Shown here: in pieces, positions 44,448 to 53,428 of the stretch
Position numbering within the stretch: the stretch's first letter is position 1
How the letters are laid out: each line of letters starts with the position of its first letter
Source of the DNA: Hyphomonas sp.
GTDB lineage: Bacteria > Pseudomonadota > Alphaproteobacteria > Caulobacterales > Hyphomonadaceae
Assembly (NCBI GenBank): GCA_017792365.1
Contig: CP051229.1
Coordinates: forward strand, 2,294,001-2,358,000
Length of the DNA: 64,000 bases
Direction of reading: 5' to 3'
Translations under genes and position numbers: made by a program
The notes under the pieces: model-generated
The model's database searches: none
Told to the model about the DNA's origin: nothing
Seen by the model: the letters and a program-made list of their open reading frames with translations, nothing else

Positions 44448-45199
44448 GGAGACTTTCCGCTCGATGTCTGGCCCTGCTCGTTGCCGTTGCGGTGGCAAGT
44501 ATCGCGCCGGCAAGCACACAGGTCGCATCAGATGATGCCGTGGAACGCGCGCTCGCCTCCCCCGCCCGCACGCTCGCCCACCGGCTGCGGGACGAGCAAC
44601 GGGAGCCTCAACGCCTGTTCCGCGCCATGAACCTGCAGGCTGGTGACGCCCTGCTCGATGTCGGCGCGGGCGGCGGCTACCTGGCGCAGATCGCGATCCA
44701 GATCGTTGGGCCGACCGGACGCGTCGACATCCACAACACGCCCGGCTGGATCGCCCAATTCCCCTCGATGGCGCCGGAATACCTTGAAGCCGCATTTGAC
44801 GGGGCCGACAGCACCTATCTGGTGGCGCCATGGGACGAGCTCGCTGCGCCCGAAAACGCCTACGACGCCATCTTGCTCGGTCAGGTGTACCACGACGTTC
44901 TGCTCGAAGGCGCCGACATTGAAACCGTCAACCGCAACCTGTTCGGGATGCTCAAGCCGGGCGGGACGCTCGTGATCGAGGATCATCAAGCGGATGCGTC
45001 AATGCCTATCGGAAAACAGGTGGGCCTGCACAGGCTCCACAGCGGCGTTGTCATCGGGCTCATGGAGTCAGCCGGCTTTGTCCTGAGCAGCAGGGATGAC
45101 ATCGCCTCAGAGCATGATGACCTGCGATTCAACGTCTTCAGGCCCAACCTCAGAGGCCGCACCTCGCGCTACATTCTGGCGTTCCAGAAACCCGGCTAG
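44444..45199 (+). CDS. Class I SAM-dependent methyltransferase with signal peptide
   Basis: The likely start is the TTG at 44444, whose TTGA overlaps the YciI stop. The product (about 251 residues) begins with a Sec-type leader, RRLSARCLALLVAVAVASIA, then RTLAHRLRDEQREPQRLFRA, the SAM-binding motif DALLDVGAGGGYLAQIA, AILLGQVYHDVL and MLKPGGTLVIEDH. It resembles COG4798 predicted methyltransferases, which often carry signal peptides although SAM is not known in the periplasm. In the sequence as given the frame is fused to YciI; the internal signal peptide argues against a genuine fusion. Stop shares CTAG with the convergent glycosyltransferase. Confidence 0.75.
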   Translation: MRRLSARCLALLVAVAVASIAPASTQVASDDAVERALASPARTLAHRLRDEQREPQRLFRAMNLQAGDALLDVGAGGGYLAQIAIQIVGPTGRVDIHNTPGWIAQFPSMAPEYLEAAFDGADSTYLVAPWDELAAPENAYDAILLGQVYHDVLLEGADIETVNRNLFGMLKPGGTLVIEDHQADASMPIGKQVGLHRLHSGVVIGLMESAGFVLSSRDDIASEHDDLRFNVFRPNLRGRTSRYILAFQKPG

Positions 45200-46137
45200 C
45201 GGGCGACCGGCATGAGTTCGCGATCAGGTCCGGACAGGCGGAACGCCGACGCCCACAGCACTCGTCCCATCCCATCGACGAGCCGGCGATACATGAAGGC
45301 CCGGCGCCGCGAGCGTACGCAAAACATGGCCAGCGCCGCCGGCGCTGCGCTCAACACCATTCCAAGACCCGAGAGCAGGTTCAGCGCACCGGAGCGCAAG
45401 TGGCGACGCCCGCCGCAGATCGCCAGCTTGGTGCACTCGCGACTGAGATTGTAGGCCGACCGCAGCGCATAGTTCAGCGACAACTGCTCGCGCTGAGGCG
45501 CCTGCCAGACCCATGCGCTTGCCGCCCAGGCGATCGCCTGCCCTTCGTCCCGCAGCTGTGCCAGCGCAGGATCAACGGCGTCACGATCCTCGATTGCGTC
45601 GAGCACGAACGGCCCCGCCTCCCTCAAGAGATCACGCCGGATCAGCGAACAGCGACAATCGTAGACCTGATCGATCAGCCCCTCACGATGGTCGGGGTCG
45701 CGCGAGAAGTAGGCCTTGTAGAACTCCGAGTGCTCCGCCGCCCCGCGCTGCATGCGTGCGTGCACCGCTCCGAAGACCAGACCCGCCTGCGTAGTCCGCT
45801 GCACCTCTGCGAGCTGCTTCAGCCACCGCGGCGAAACGATCTGATTGTCGTCCAGGAACGCGACGAACTCCCCCTCCGCCGCTTCAACGCCGGCATTGCG
45901 CGCAGCATGCAGCCCGATCCTGCGCTCGTGGACGACCCGCACTGGAAATCCGGCTTCAGCCGCAAGACGCCGCGCCGGCTTCAGCGCTGAGCCGTCCGGA
46001 TCGTTGTCGACAATGATGAGCTCGAAGAACGGCGGCGCGTCCTGCGCGAGAACCGACTGCGCAGCTGCAATGACCGCGCGCGGCCGCCTGAAGGTCGTGA
46101 TAACGACCGAGTAACAAGGGTTGCCAGAAGCTGACAT
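45196..46137 (-). CDS. Glycosyltransferase family 2
   Basis: The 313 residues have a GT-A domain: YSVVITTFRRPRAVIAAAQS, ELIIVDNDPDGSAL, RRIGLHAARNAGVEAAEGEF and the metal-site VAFLDDNQIVSPRWL (DDN in place of DxD). The C-terminal part has one or two hydrophobic stretches (about residues 250-275), suggesting membrane association. Such enzymes transfer sugars to lipid or polysaccharide acceptors; no polysaccharide cluster is adjacent, so acceptor and donor are unknown. Confidence 0.88.
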   Translation of the reverse strand: MSASGNPCYSVVITTFRRPRAVIAAAQSVLAQDAPPFFELIIVDNDPDGSALKPARRLAAEAGFPVRVVHERRIGLHAARNAGVEAAEGEFVAFLDDNQIVSPRWLKQLAEVQRTTQAGLVFGAVHARMQRGAAEHSEFYKAYFSRDPDHREGLIDQVYDCRCSLIRRDLLREAGPFVLDAIEDRDAVDPALAQLRDEGQAIAWAASAWVWQAPQREQLSLNYALRSAYNLSRECTKLAICGGRRHLRSGALNLLSGLGMVLSAAPAALAMFCVRSRRRAFMYRRLVDGMGRVLWASAFRLSGPDRELMPVAR

Positions 46138-46233
46138 TCGATCAACCAGAGCACCCGCCTGCTGCGGGTTCCGGTGATCATTTTATCTAGCAAGGGTTGG
46201 CGTTTGGTTAGGCTCACCCTTAACGGGAGATTG

Positions 46234-46758
46234 CTACTGCGCGGGCCGCGCGACGCTGCCGGCGAGGTTCTTCGAAACCTCGCGCGCATCGAAAGCATTC
46301 GCGTCTGAACTCTTCGGACCACGGCCCAGCACGATCTCCGCCGACGCCTCGTAGCGCGTCACCTCACGATACGTGGATGGCCCCCAGACCGGTGAGTAGG
46401 CGCCGATCCAGCCATGGCGGGGATGGAAATAGAGATAGTCGAGGCGCGAGCCATAATAGTTCGGGCCGCTCGAGCGGATCTGCCGGTCCCGGTCAGTGTC
46501 CCGGTCGGCGATCGTGAAATGGTCATAGCCATTCTGGAGCGTCAGCTCGGCGGCGCGATACAGCAGGTAGTTCTCGACCGTCTCGCGATCCGTCAGCGAG
46601 TTTCCGCGGAACGACACCCGGAAGCGGTCTGACTCAATCCGCGTGTCCGAATAGCCCATGTCCGAGCCGCCGGCCGGCTGGTAGGGCGTCGGTCCATAAC
46701 TCGCGCATGCGGCGAGCAGGCCCGCCAGCGCAGCCGCTACTGGGAATTTCAGGTTCAT
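46234..46758 (-). CDS. CC0125/CC1285-family lipoprotein
   Basis: The 174-residue lipoprotein begins MNLKFPVAAALAGLLAACAS, with a lipobox LAAC. The body has the family pattern GYSDTRIESDRFRVSFRGNS and LTDRETVENYLLYRAAELTL followed by NGYDHF, seen in Caulobacter and Hyphomonas relatives. Function unknown; the family is widespread in this group and tends to be cell-envelope located. I use the ATG at 46758, which has GAGG upstream, not the ATG at 46776. Confidence 0.85.
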   Translation of the reverse strand: MNLKFPVAAALAGLLAACASYGPTPYQPAGGSDMGYSDTRIESDRFRVSFRGNSLTDRETVENYLLYRAAELTLQNGYDHFTIADRDTDRDRQIRSSGPNYYGSRLDYLYFHPRHGWIGAYSPVWGPSTYREVTRYEASAEIVLGRGPKSSDANAFDAREVSKNLAGSVARPAQ

Positions 46759-46874
46759 CTTGGCCTCGCCATTCATACCCGCAACACCTCATACAATGTA
46801 GGTGCGAAACGGCGTTAGCGAAACCACCTCAAGGCAGTCCGGGGTGGGTGGCCCCACCCCGGCCTTGGGATTTG

Positions 46875-48304
46875 CTAGCTCGCGGCGCCGAACACCGACT
46901 TGGTCTCGAGGAACTCATGCAGCCCCTCAACGCCCCATTCGCGCCCGTTGCCTGACTGCTTGTACCCGCCAAACGGCGCGGCCGGATCCGGACCCGCGCC
47001 ATTGAGGTGGACCATGCCGGTCCGCAGCTGGCTTGCAACTTCGTAGGCGTGCTCCGTCGTCGCCGATTGCACATACCCGGACAAACCGTACGGCGTGTCG
47101 TTCGCCATCTCGATCGCCTGCTCTTCGGAGTCATAGGGCAGGATGCACAGGACCGGCCCGAAGATCTCTTCGCGCGCGATCGTCATGTCGTTCGTCACGT
47201 CCGCAAACACGGTGGGCTTCACGTAATAGCCGCGGTTGAGGCCATCCGGGCGACCGGTTCCGCCGGCGAGCAGGGTCGCGCCTTCGTCGATACCCTTCTG
47301 GATCAGGCCCTGGATCTTGTTGAACTGGGTCTCCGATACGACCGGGCCAATCGCGCCCTTGTCCGCTTCCTTGGGGTTCTGGACCTTGACGGATTCAGCG
47401 GTCGCCTTCGCGACTTCCTTGGCCTCGTCCTGCTTGGCGCGCGGCACGAACATACGCGACGGCGCGTTGCACGACTGTCCTGAGTTGTTCATCATCGTGT
47501 AGACGCCGACCTTCACCGCCTTGGCGAGATCCGCATCTTCCAGCACGATGTTCGCCGACTTGCCGCCCAGCTCCTGCGCCACGCGCTTCACCGTCGGCGC
47601 AGCTGCCTCGGCGACCAGCACGCCTGCGCGCGTCGAGCCGGTGAACGACACCATGTCGATGTCGGGGTGAGACGACAGCGCCGCCCCGACGCCAGGGCCA
47701 TCGCCGTTGACGACGTTGAACACGCCCGGGGGCACGCCCGCTTCGTGCAGAATCTCTGCAAGGATCAGGGCGTCGATCGGAGCGATCTCGGATGGCTTGA
47801 GCACCATCGTGCAGCCAGCGGCCAGCGCGGGTGCAACCTTGCAGGCGATCTGGTTGGCCGGCCAGTTCCACGGCGTGATGAAACCGCAGACGCCAATCGG
47901 CTCCTTGCGATCTTGGTCGTGCCGCGCGTTTCCTCGAACTCGAACTCGCGGAGGTATTTGGCGGCGGTCATGAAGTGACCAAGGCCTGATCCGGCCTGGG
48001 CGGAACTCGCGAGGTACATGGGCGCACCCATCTCGTCGGAAATCGCGGTGGCGATATCGCCCATGCGCGCCTTGTAGCCGGCGATGATCTTGTCGAGCAG
48101 CTCAACCCGTTGCTCACGGGTGGTCGCCGCGAATTTCGGGAAAGCGGCCTTGGCGGCGGCCACCGCCTTGTCGACGTCCGCCTTCGAACCGATCGAAATC
48201 TTCGTATAGGCCTCTTCGGTCGCCGGGTTGACGACATCCATCGTCCGAGGCTCGACCGGGTCCACCCACTCTCCGTTGATGTAGAACTTCGTGTAGTCAG
48301 TCAT
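46875..48304 (-). CDS. Aldehyde dehydrogenase family protein (frameshifted)
   Basis: Two frames join into 476 residues. The first (ATG at 48304, GGGAG upstream) runs [21 protein letters not shown] to [15 protein letters not shown]. The second continues [45 protein letters not shown], the catalytic Glu in [14 protein letters not shown] and the catalytic Cys in [26 protein letters not shown], and [15 protein letters not shown]. One base is missing near 47908-47911 (AAGATC-GCAAGG where a further C is expected); 1430+1 is divisible by three. Oxidises aldehydes to acids with NAD(P)+; the substrate cannot be told. Confidence 0.9.
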
Positions 48305-48418
48305 GGGCATCTCCCGGGAACAGAGTGGACAACGGCGATAAACCGCGTGGTTGCGTTAGTAGATAGGTCAGCCGGCGGCAAATGCGTACCCCCTTGCCGA
48401 GAACTATCCGGCGCGGCG

Positions 48419-48919
48419 CTATTCGGACAACAAAAGCTCCAGCTGGTTGCCTTCGGGATCCTTCACGAACCCGAATGTCGGCCCATCCGGAATGGCGACC
48501 TTCGGCCGGACTACCGTCCCGCCCGCGTCAACGACAGCCGTCAGAACGGCGTCGACATCCGGTACGCTGATGATCAGCGCCGCAAGACCGCCGACTTCGA
48601 GCCCATCCGGCCGGTTGACGATCACCAGCGGAGACCGCGGGTTTGCTGTCGCGGCTTCCACCGTCTCGCCGGTATTCATTACGATCTGCAACGAGGGACC
48701 GGCGCCGAGGCGCCGAACCTCCTTCATTCCGAACGCTTCCCGGTAGAACTCAGCGCCTGCCTCGACATCGCTGACCGGCACGCGCACTGAGCGCAGATGG
48801 ATCGGCGGCACGTCGGCCACCTCCACCTCGACGCTATCCCGGCGCTCCGGAGCGGTCTCATGCACGCTCGCGCAGGCGACAAGCAGAAGCGCCATCAGCG
48901 CCGAAAGCGAGGGTCTCAT
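48419..48919 (-). CDS. VOC-family lipoprotein
   Basis: This 166-residue protein starts with a lipoprotein leader (SLSALMALLLVACAS), followed by a short linker and one VOC module: IHLRSVRVPVSDVEAGAEFY and a C-terminal GFVKDPEGNQLELLL with the metal-ligand Glu. An exported, lipid-anchored glyoxalase-fold protein is uncommon; the role is unknown. It is upstream, on the same strand, of the aldehyde dehydrogenase by about 115 bases. Confidence 0.82.
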   Translation of the reverse strand: MRPSLSALMALLLVACASVHETAPERRDSVEVEVADVPPIHLRSVRVPVSDVEAGAEFYREAFGMKEVRRLGAGPSLQIVMNTGETVEAATANPRSPLVIVNRPDGLEVGGLAALIISVPDVDAVLTAVVDAGGTVVRPKVAIPDGPTFGFVKDPEGNQLELLLSE

Positions 48920-48949
48920 GGTATCCGTCCCGGTTCTGAAAGCCGCCGT

Positions 48950-50296
48950 CTAACCCGTAAGTGAGGCAAGCGCCCTGTTGAGCCCGAACCCGAAGCGCTG
49001 GTCGAGACCCAGGATGAGCGTGATCGTGATCGCAACCGGAGCAACGTAGCGAACCAGAAACCGCCACGCCGAGAACAACCGGTCGCTGGCATGCGGCAAC
49101 TCCCCGCGCATCGCAGCGCTCGGCGCCACCCACCCCACGAGGACAGCAACCAGCAGCCCCCCGACGGGGAGCGCAATCGAGTTCGCGAAGAAGTCGATAT
49201 TGGCCCCCAGGCCAGAAATGAAGATCGTCGCCGCACCGACCAGCCATACCGCCCCGCCGAACACGATCGCCGACCCCGCCTTCCCGAGGCCGGTATAGTT
49301 CTGTCCGGCGATGGCCGCCACGATGAGAAGCGAGATCGCCGACGTCAGCGCTGCGACCAGCGCGAGCACGAAGAACGTCGCCCCGATGAACGCGCCGCCT
49401 GGCATCTCGGTAAACACCGCCGGCATGGCCGAGAACATGAGGCCAAAACCCTGCGCCGGATCCAGATCGAACGCGAACACGATCGGGAAAATCATCAGAC
49501 CCGAAATCACCGCAACCAGTGTGTCGCTGCCAGCGATCAGCCCGCCTGAACTCGCGATATTCTCATCCTGGCTGAGGAAGGTGCCGTAGGTGATCATCGT
49601 CGCGCAGCCAAGGCTCAGCGAGAAGAAGGCCTGGCCCATTGCGGCGAGCACGACTGACGGCGTGACTTCGTCAAAGCGCGGCTCGAACAGGTAGGACAAT
49701 GCCTGCCCGCTGGCGCCATTCACCAGCGAGTAGATGCAAAGCCCCGCCAGCATCACGAAGAAAGCCGGCATCAGGATGGTGACAAACCGCTCGATCCCGT
49801 TGTGCAGCCCCTGGGCGACCACAAAGATCGTCATGGCCATGAAGATCGTGTGCCAGAGCAACGGCATCAGCGTCCCGTCATAAAGGCCGGCGCCGGGACC
49901 GCCAGAAAACCCGCCAGTGGTGGACATGACGCCGAACGCCATCACCTGCCCGGCGATCACCGAATACGTCGTCAGCAGGAGAAACGCGCCGAACACCCCG
50001 ACAACGCCCACGATGCCCCAGTTGGCCGACTTGCCGGAATCCTTGGCAAGCTGGGCGGTCGATTCAATCGCCGAGAGCCCCTTGTGCCGCCCGACCATGA
50101 GTTCCGACATCAGGATCGGATAGGCTACGAGCAGCACGCACAAGAGATAGACCAGCACGAACGCCGATCCGCCGTTCTGGCCTGTCCTGAATGGGAACCC
50201 CCAGAGGTTTCCAAGCCCGACAGCCGACCCGATGGCCGCCATCAGGAACGCGAAACGCGACGTCCACTGCGGATTTCCGGCTGCCGCCAACGCCAT
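48950..50296 (-). CDS. Sodium-dependent neurotransmitter:Na+ symporter family transporter
   Basis: The 448-residue inner-membrane transporter has the NSS/LeuT fold with about 11 helices. It shows FAFLMAAIGSAVGLGNLWGFPF (sodium and substrate site in helix 1), GGSAFVLVYLL, and the helix-6 region FFSLSLGCATMITYGTFLS. Prokaryotic members import amino acids with sodium. I chose the ATG at 50296, six bases after GGGGAGG; the longer frame to 50359 is not needed. Confidence 0.92.
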   Translation of the reverse strand: MALAAAGNPQWTSRFAFLMAAIGSAVGLGNLWGFPFRTGQNGGSAFVLVYLLCVLLVAYPILMSELMVGRHKGLSAIESTAQLAKDSGKSANWGIVGVVGVFGAFLLLTTYSVIAGQVMAFGVMSTTGGFSGGPGAGLYDGTLMPLLWHTIFMAMTIFVVAQGLHNGIERFVTILMPAFFVMLAGLCIYSLVNGASGQALSYLFEPRFDEVTPSVVLAAMGQAFFSLSLGCATMITYGTFLSQDENIASSGGLIAGSDTLVAVISGLMIFPIVFAFDLDPAQGFGLMFSAMPAVFTEMPGGAFIGATFFVLALVAALTSAISLLIVAAIAGQNYTGLGKAGSAIVFGGAVWLVGAATIFISGLGANIDFFANSIALPVGGLLVAVLVGWVAPSAAMRGELPHASDRLFSAWRFLVRYVAPVAITITLILGLDQRFGFGLNRALASLTG

Positions 50297-50406
50297 GCTC
50301 ATCCTCCCCAGCCTGACGGTCGCGGTTCTCCCGCCGCTCCCTGACAGCCAATGCCACACTTGCAGAACAAAGGGTTAGCGCAAGTTCGGTCGGGCTCCAA
50401 TGGCGC

Positions 50407-50763
50407 TCATGCCTGGACCGGACTGCGGATGACGCGCTGAAATCTGGTCTGCCCCATCTCGTTGAGCATGGTGTTGTCATCGAGGAATTTGCGCACCGAC
50501 GAGCCCATCGGCGTGCCGTTCTCGTCAATCGTGACCAGCCGAAAGCGCGTCTTGTCGATCGTCTCGATACGGTACCGGCCGACCTGCGTGCGCGGCTTGG
50601 TTTCATGCCCGCCGGTGACGCGGGTGCGGACCGAAAAGCTGCCGTCGCCATTGTAGATCGCATGGATTGCCGATTTGACCTCGCCGCGAGCGGTCTCGGC
50701 GCGCCATTCGCCAATCAACCTTACGCCGACACTCGGCGAATGCTTTTTGCCCATCCCGAACAT
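50407..50763 (-). CDS. Hypothetical protein, 118 residues
   Basis: A small, basic, beta-rich protein with no signal peptide. It contains GVRLIGEWRAETARGEVKSA, then alternating strands (SFSVRTRVTG, VGRYRIETIDKTRFRLVTID), resembling lipocalin-like or DUF-type single-barrel proteins, but I cannot name the family. It sits alone between the symporter gene and a 450-base gap. Confidence 0.65.
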   Translation of the reverse strand: MFGMGKKHSPSVGVRLIGEWRAETARGEVKSAIHAIYNGDGSFSVRTRVTGGHETKPRTQVGRYRIETIDKTRFRLVTIDENGTPMGSSVRKFLDDNTMLNEMGQTRFQRVIRSPVQA

Positions 50764-51214
50764 TCGGCGCCCGTCCCGGCTCGATTAGCAAAGTCAGCAG
50801 TCGTGGAAGTCGTCACATGCGAGAAGCGCCCGCAATTCCCCGAACCAGAGAACCCACACGCCCGACACGCGAACCCCAGTTTCTGCCAGAATCGGCCCAC
50901 TGGCGAAACCCTCGAAGACGCCGGCCGCGCCCAATGCATTGTCTGGCAGAGCCCCAAACCTCCCGGTTCTCGCCGCATCTATCTGATTCCGAACAGCTTC
51001 TGCAGCCTGCCATCCGGAACCAGAAAGCGCTGGAAAACTTCCTTGGCCCAGCGCGGAGCACTGCGGAGGCGCAGACGAGCCAGGCCGGCCGCCAGAGGCC
51101 CCGCTCCAATACCTTGACGGTAAATTGCTGAGATGCTGCGAGTTTCTCGGATCCGAAGTGTGCATTTTTCACCGTGATCGCTTACATAGCTTAGGCTGAT
51201 GGAGCCTCGATCAC
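50764..51214. other. 450-base gap without a supported gene
   Basis: Several short frames cross this stretch on both strands (for example minus 50813-51172 and plus 50817-51131) but none has coding-like composition, a good start context or a recognisable motif. I found no rRNA, tmRNA, RNase P or SRP RNA signature. The last part must contain the coaBC promoter, but I cannot place it. Confidence 0.5.
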
Positions 51215-52416
51215 GTGCACGATAAGTCTGTCCTCCTCATCGTTGGCGGCGGCGTCGCCGCCTTCAAGTCGCTGGAGCTCATCCGGATTCTGTCCAAAGC
51301 GGGCGTCCGCTCGCGCGTGATCATCACGAAGGCGGGCGAGGAATTCGTCACCCCGCTTTCGGCCGCGGCGCTGTCCGGCGAGAAGGTCTTCACCGACCTC
51401 TTCGACCTGACCGATGAAGCCGAGATGGGACATATCCAGCTGTCCCGCTCCGCCGATCTCGTGGTCGTCTGCCCCGCGACCGCAGATCTGATCGCAAAGG
51501 CCGCCAACGGCCTCGCCAACGATCTCGCCTCCACAACCCTGCTCGCCACCGACAAGCCCGTCCTGATGGCGCCCGCGATGAACGTCCGCATGTGGCTGCA
51601 CCCGGCTGTTCAGCGCAATGTCGAGCGCCTGCGCGCCGATGGCGTGTCCGTCATGGAGCCGGACGAAGGCGAGATGGCGTGCGGCGAGTTTGGCCCCGGC
51701 CGGCTGCCCGAACCCCAGCACATCGCTGACGCGATCCTGAACGCGCTCGCAATCAGCGCGCCCGAGCAGGTCCTGCAGGGAAAGCGCATCGTCGTCACCG
51801 CCGGCCCCACCCGTGAGCCGCTCGATCCCGTCCGCTACCTGTCCAACCACTCCTCCGGTCGGCAGGGCTACGCCATCGCCAAGGCCCTCGCTGATCTCGG
51901 CGCGGACGTGCGGCTGGTCTCAGGCCCGGTCGCGATCGCACCGCCCAAGAACGTCGAGCTCGTGCCGGTTGAGACGGCGCGCGACATGCTCGCGGCGGTC
52001 AAGGCGAACCTGCCCGCTGACGCATTCATTTCGGTGGCGGCCGTCGCCGACTGGCGCCCCGCAAAACGCGCCGACGACAAGCTGAAAATCAAGGGCGCCG
52101 ACGACAACCTGGCGATGCAGCTTGTAGAGAACCCCGACATCCTGCGCCATATCTCGAACAAGAAGAAAAAGCGCCCGCGCCTCGTGGTCGGATTCGCCGC
52201 CGAGACCACCGATGTGGAACGCCACGCCGAAGCCAAGCTCGCGCGCAAGGGATGCGACTGGATCGTCGCCAACGATGTTTCGGGCGATGTCATGGGCGGG
52301 ACCGAAAACCGGGTGGTCCTCATGACCCGCGATGGCGCGGAGCGCTGGGACCGAATGAGCAAGGACGCCGTCTCGCCAGTCCGCTGGGCCCGCGCGCGCT
52401 CGACGCGGCGGAATAG
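51215..52416 (+). CDS. coaBC: Bifunctional phosphopantothenoylcysteine decarboxylase/phosphopantothenate-cysteine ligase (3' frameshift)
   Basis: The CoaC half (about 1-185) carries LLIVGGGVAAFKSLELIRIL, ADLVVVCPATADLIAK, the PXMNXXMW signature as APAMNVRMWLHP and GEMACGEFGPGR. The CoaB half has VTAGPTREPLDPVRYLSNHS and GRQGYAIAKALADLG, KKKKRPRLVVGFAAET and WIVANDVSGDVMGGTENRV. Both steps belong to coenzyme A synthesis. The start is GTG at 51215. The visible frame continues to 52612, overlapping the next gene by 146 bases, while a neighbouring frame gives a natural end (RALDAAE, stop TAG at 52414-52416). An indel in the last ~15 codons is therefore likely. Confidence 0.92.
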
Positions 52417-52466
52417 CGCGGACACACGATCTGGCTTACCGGCTCACACCCGCCTAGTTAGGCGGG

Positions 52467-52751
52467 ATGATCCGTCACATCGTCTTCTTCACGATGAAAG
52501 ATCCGGCCAAGGCCGAGGACGCCATCTCGCATCTGGAACGCCTCGGCACCATTCCTGGCGCAACGAACTTCAAGGTCAGGCGCAACGCCAAGGCCGATCA
52601 GTTCGGGAATGACATCGATATCGTCGTCTATGGCGAGTTCGACAGCATCGATGCGCTCCAGGCCTACAAAAAGCACCCGACCTACGCAGATGTCACATCG
52701 ATCGTCCGTCCGATGCGCGAGCTGCGGTTCGCCGCCGACATCGAAACCTAG
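52467..52751 (+). CDS. Dabb-family (stress-responsive alpha/beta barrel) protein
   Basis: The 94 residues begin MIRHIVFFTMKDPAKAEDA and contain the dimeric alpha-beta barrel pattern with GATNFKVRRNAKADQFGNDI, FDSIDALQAYKKHPTYADV and a C-terminal strand. Dabb proteins occur as stress-induced or tailoring proteins; the molecular role here is unknown. The position directly after coaBC is probably incidental. Confidence 0.86.
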   Translation: MIRHIVFFTMKDPAKAEDAISHLERLGTIPGATNFKVRRNAKADQFGNDIDIVVYGEFDSIDALQAYKKHPTYADVTSIVRPMRELRFAADIET

Positions 52752-52923
52752 CGCCGCGCAGCTTCCGCAGCCGGGCTGACCATTTCCCGAGCTGAGGTCA
52801 TCGACCGCCCGGATAGGTTGTGGATACGACACAAACACCGCTTCCACCTCAGGCGCTACAAACAGATGATGCGTCATCTGGTCATTCTGAAATCGCCCAA
52901 TCGCAACCGCTGAAGAAGTCGCC

Positions 52924-53382
52924 ATGTCGAAAGCTGTGATCGTCGAAGTCTGCCCGCTGGAGCACTTCGGAGACTTGTCGCTCCCCGCCTACGAGACGGC
53001 GCTCGCGGCCGGGATGGACCTGCGCGCCGCCGTGCCGGACGGCGAGCCGCTGACGTTGGCGCCCGGCGCGCGGGCGATGGTGCCCACCGGTCTCTCGATC
53101 GCCCTTCCCGCCGGATACGAGGCGCAGATCCGTCCGCGGTCGGGTCTGGCCGCCAAGCATGGCCTGACCTGCCTCAACACGCCCGGCACGATCGACGCTG
53201 ACTATCGCGGCGAGGTGAAGGTCATCCTGATCAATCTCGGCGACGAGGCCTTCGTCATCAAGCGTGGCGAGCGGATCGCGCAGATGGTGGTCGCTCCGGT
53301 CACGCAGGCAGAGATGAAAGTCGTGACGGCGCTCAGCGAAACGGCGCGCGGCGCTGGCGGTTTCGGATCGACCGGACGCTGA
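52924..53382 (+). CDS. dut: dUTP diphosphatase
   Basis: Dut hydrolyses dUTP to dUMP, keeping uracil out of DNA and supplying thymidylate synthesis. All five motifs are visible in 152 residues: [50 protein letters not shown] and the flexible C-terminal arm [10 protein letters not shown]. The trimeric family has this length. coaBC-dut proximity is common in bacteria. Confidence 0.97.
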   Translation: MSKAVIVEVCPLEHFGDLSLPAYETALAAGMDLRAAVPDGEPLTLAPGARAMVPTGLSIALPAGYEAQIRPRSGLAAKHGLTCLNTPGTIDADYRGEVKVILINLGDEAFVIKRGERIAQMVVAPVTQAEMKVVTALSETARGAGGFGSTGR

Positions 53383-53428
53383 GCCGAAGCTGCAGCACTA
53401 GTGCAGCGAGTCCTAACGAGCCCGGCTG

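Noticed and set aside
44174-45199. Genuine YciI-methyltransferase fusion protein
   Set aside because: A signal peptide would lie in the middle, and a natural YciI stop with an overlapping TTG start exists in the adjacent frame.
50813-51172. Minus-strand 119-codon gene in the gap before coaBC
   Set aside because: Trp/Arg/Ser-rich composition with no motif; equally long frames exist on the other strand.
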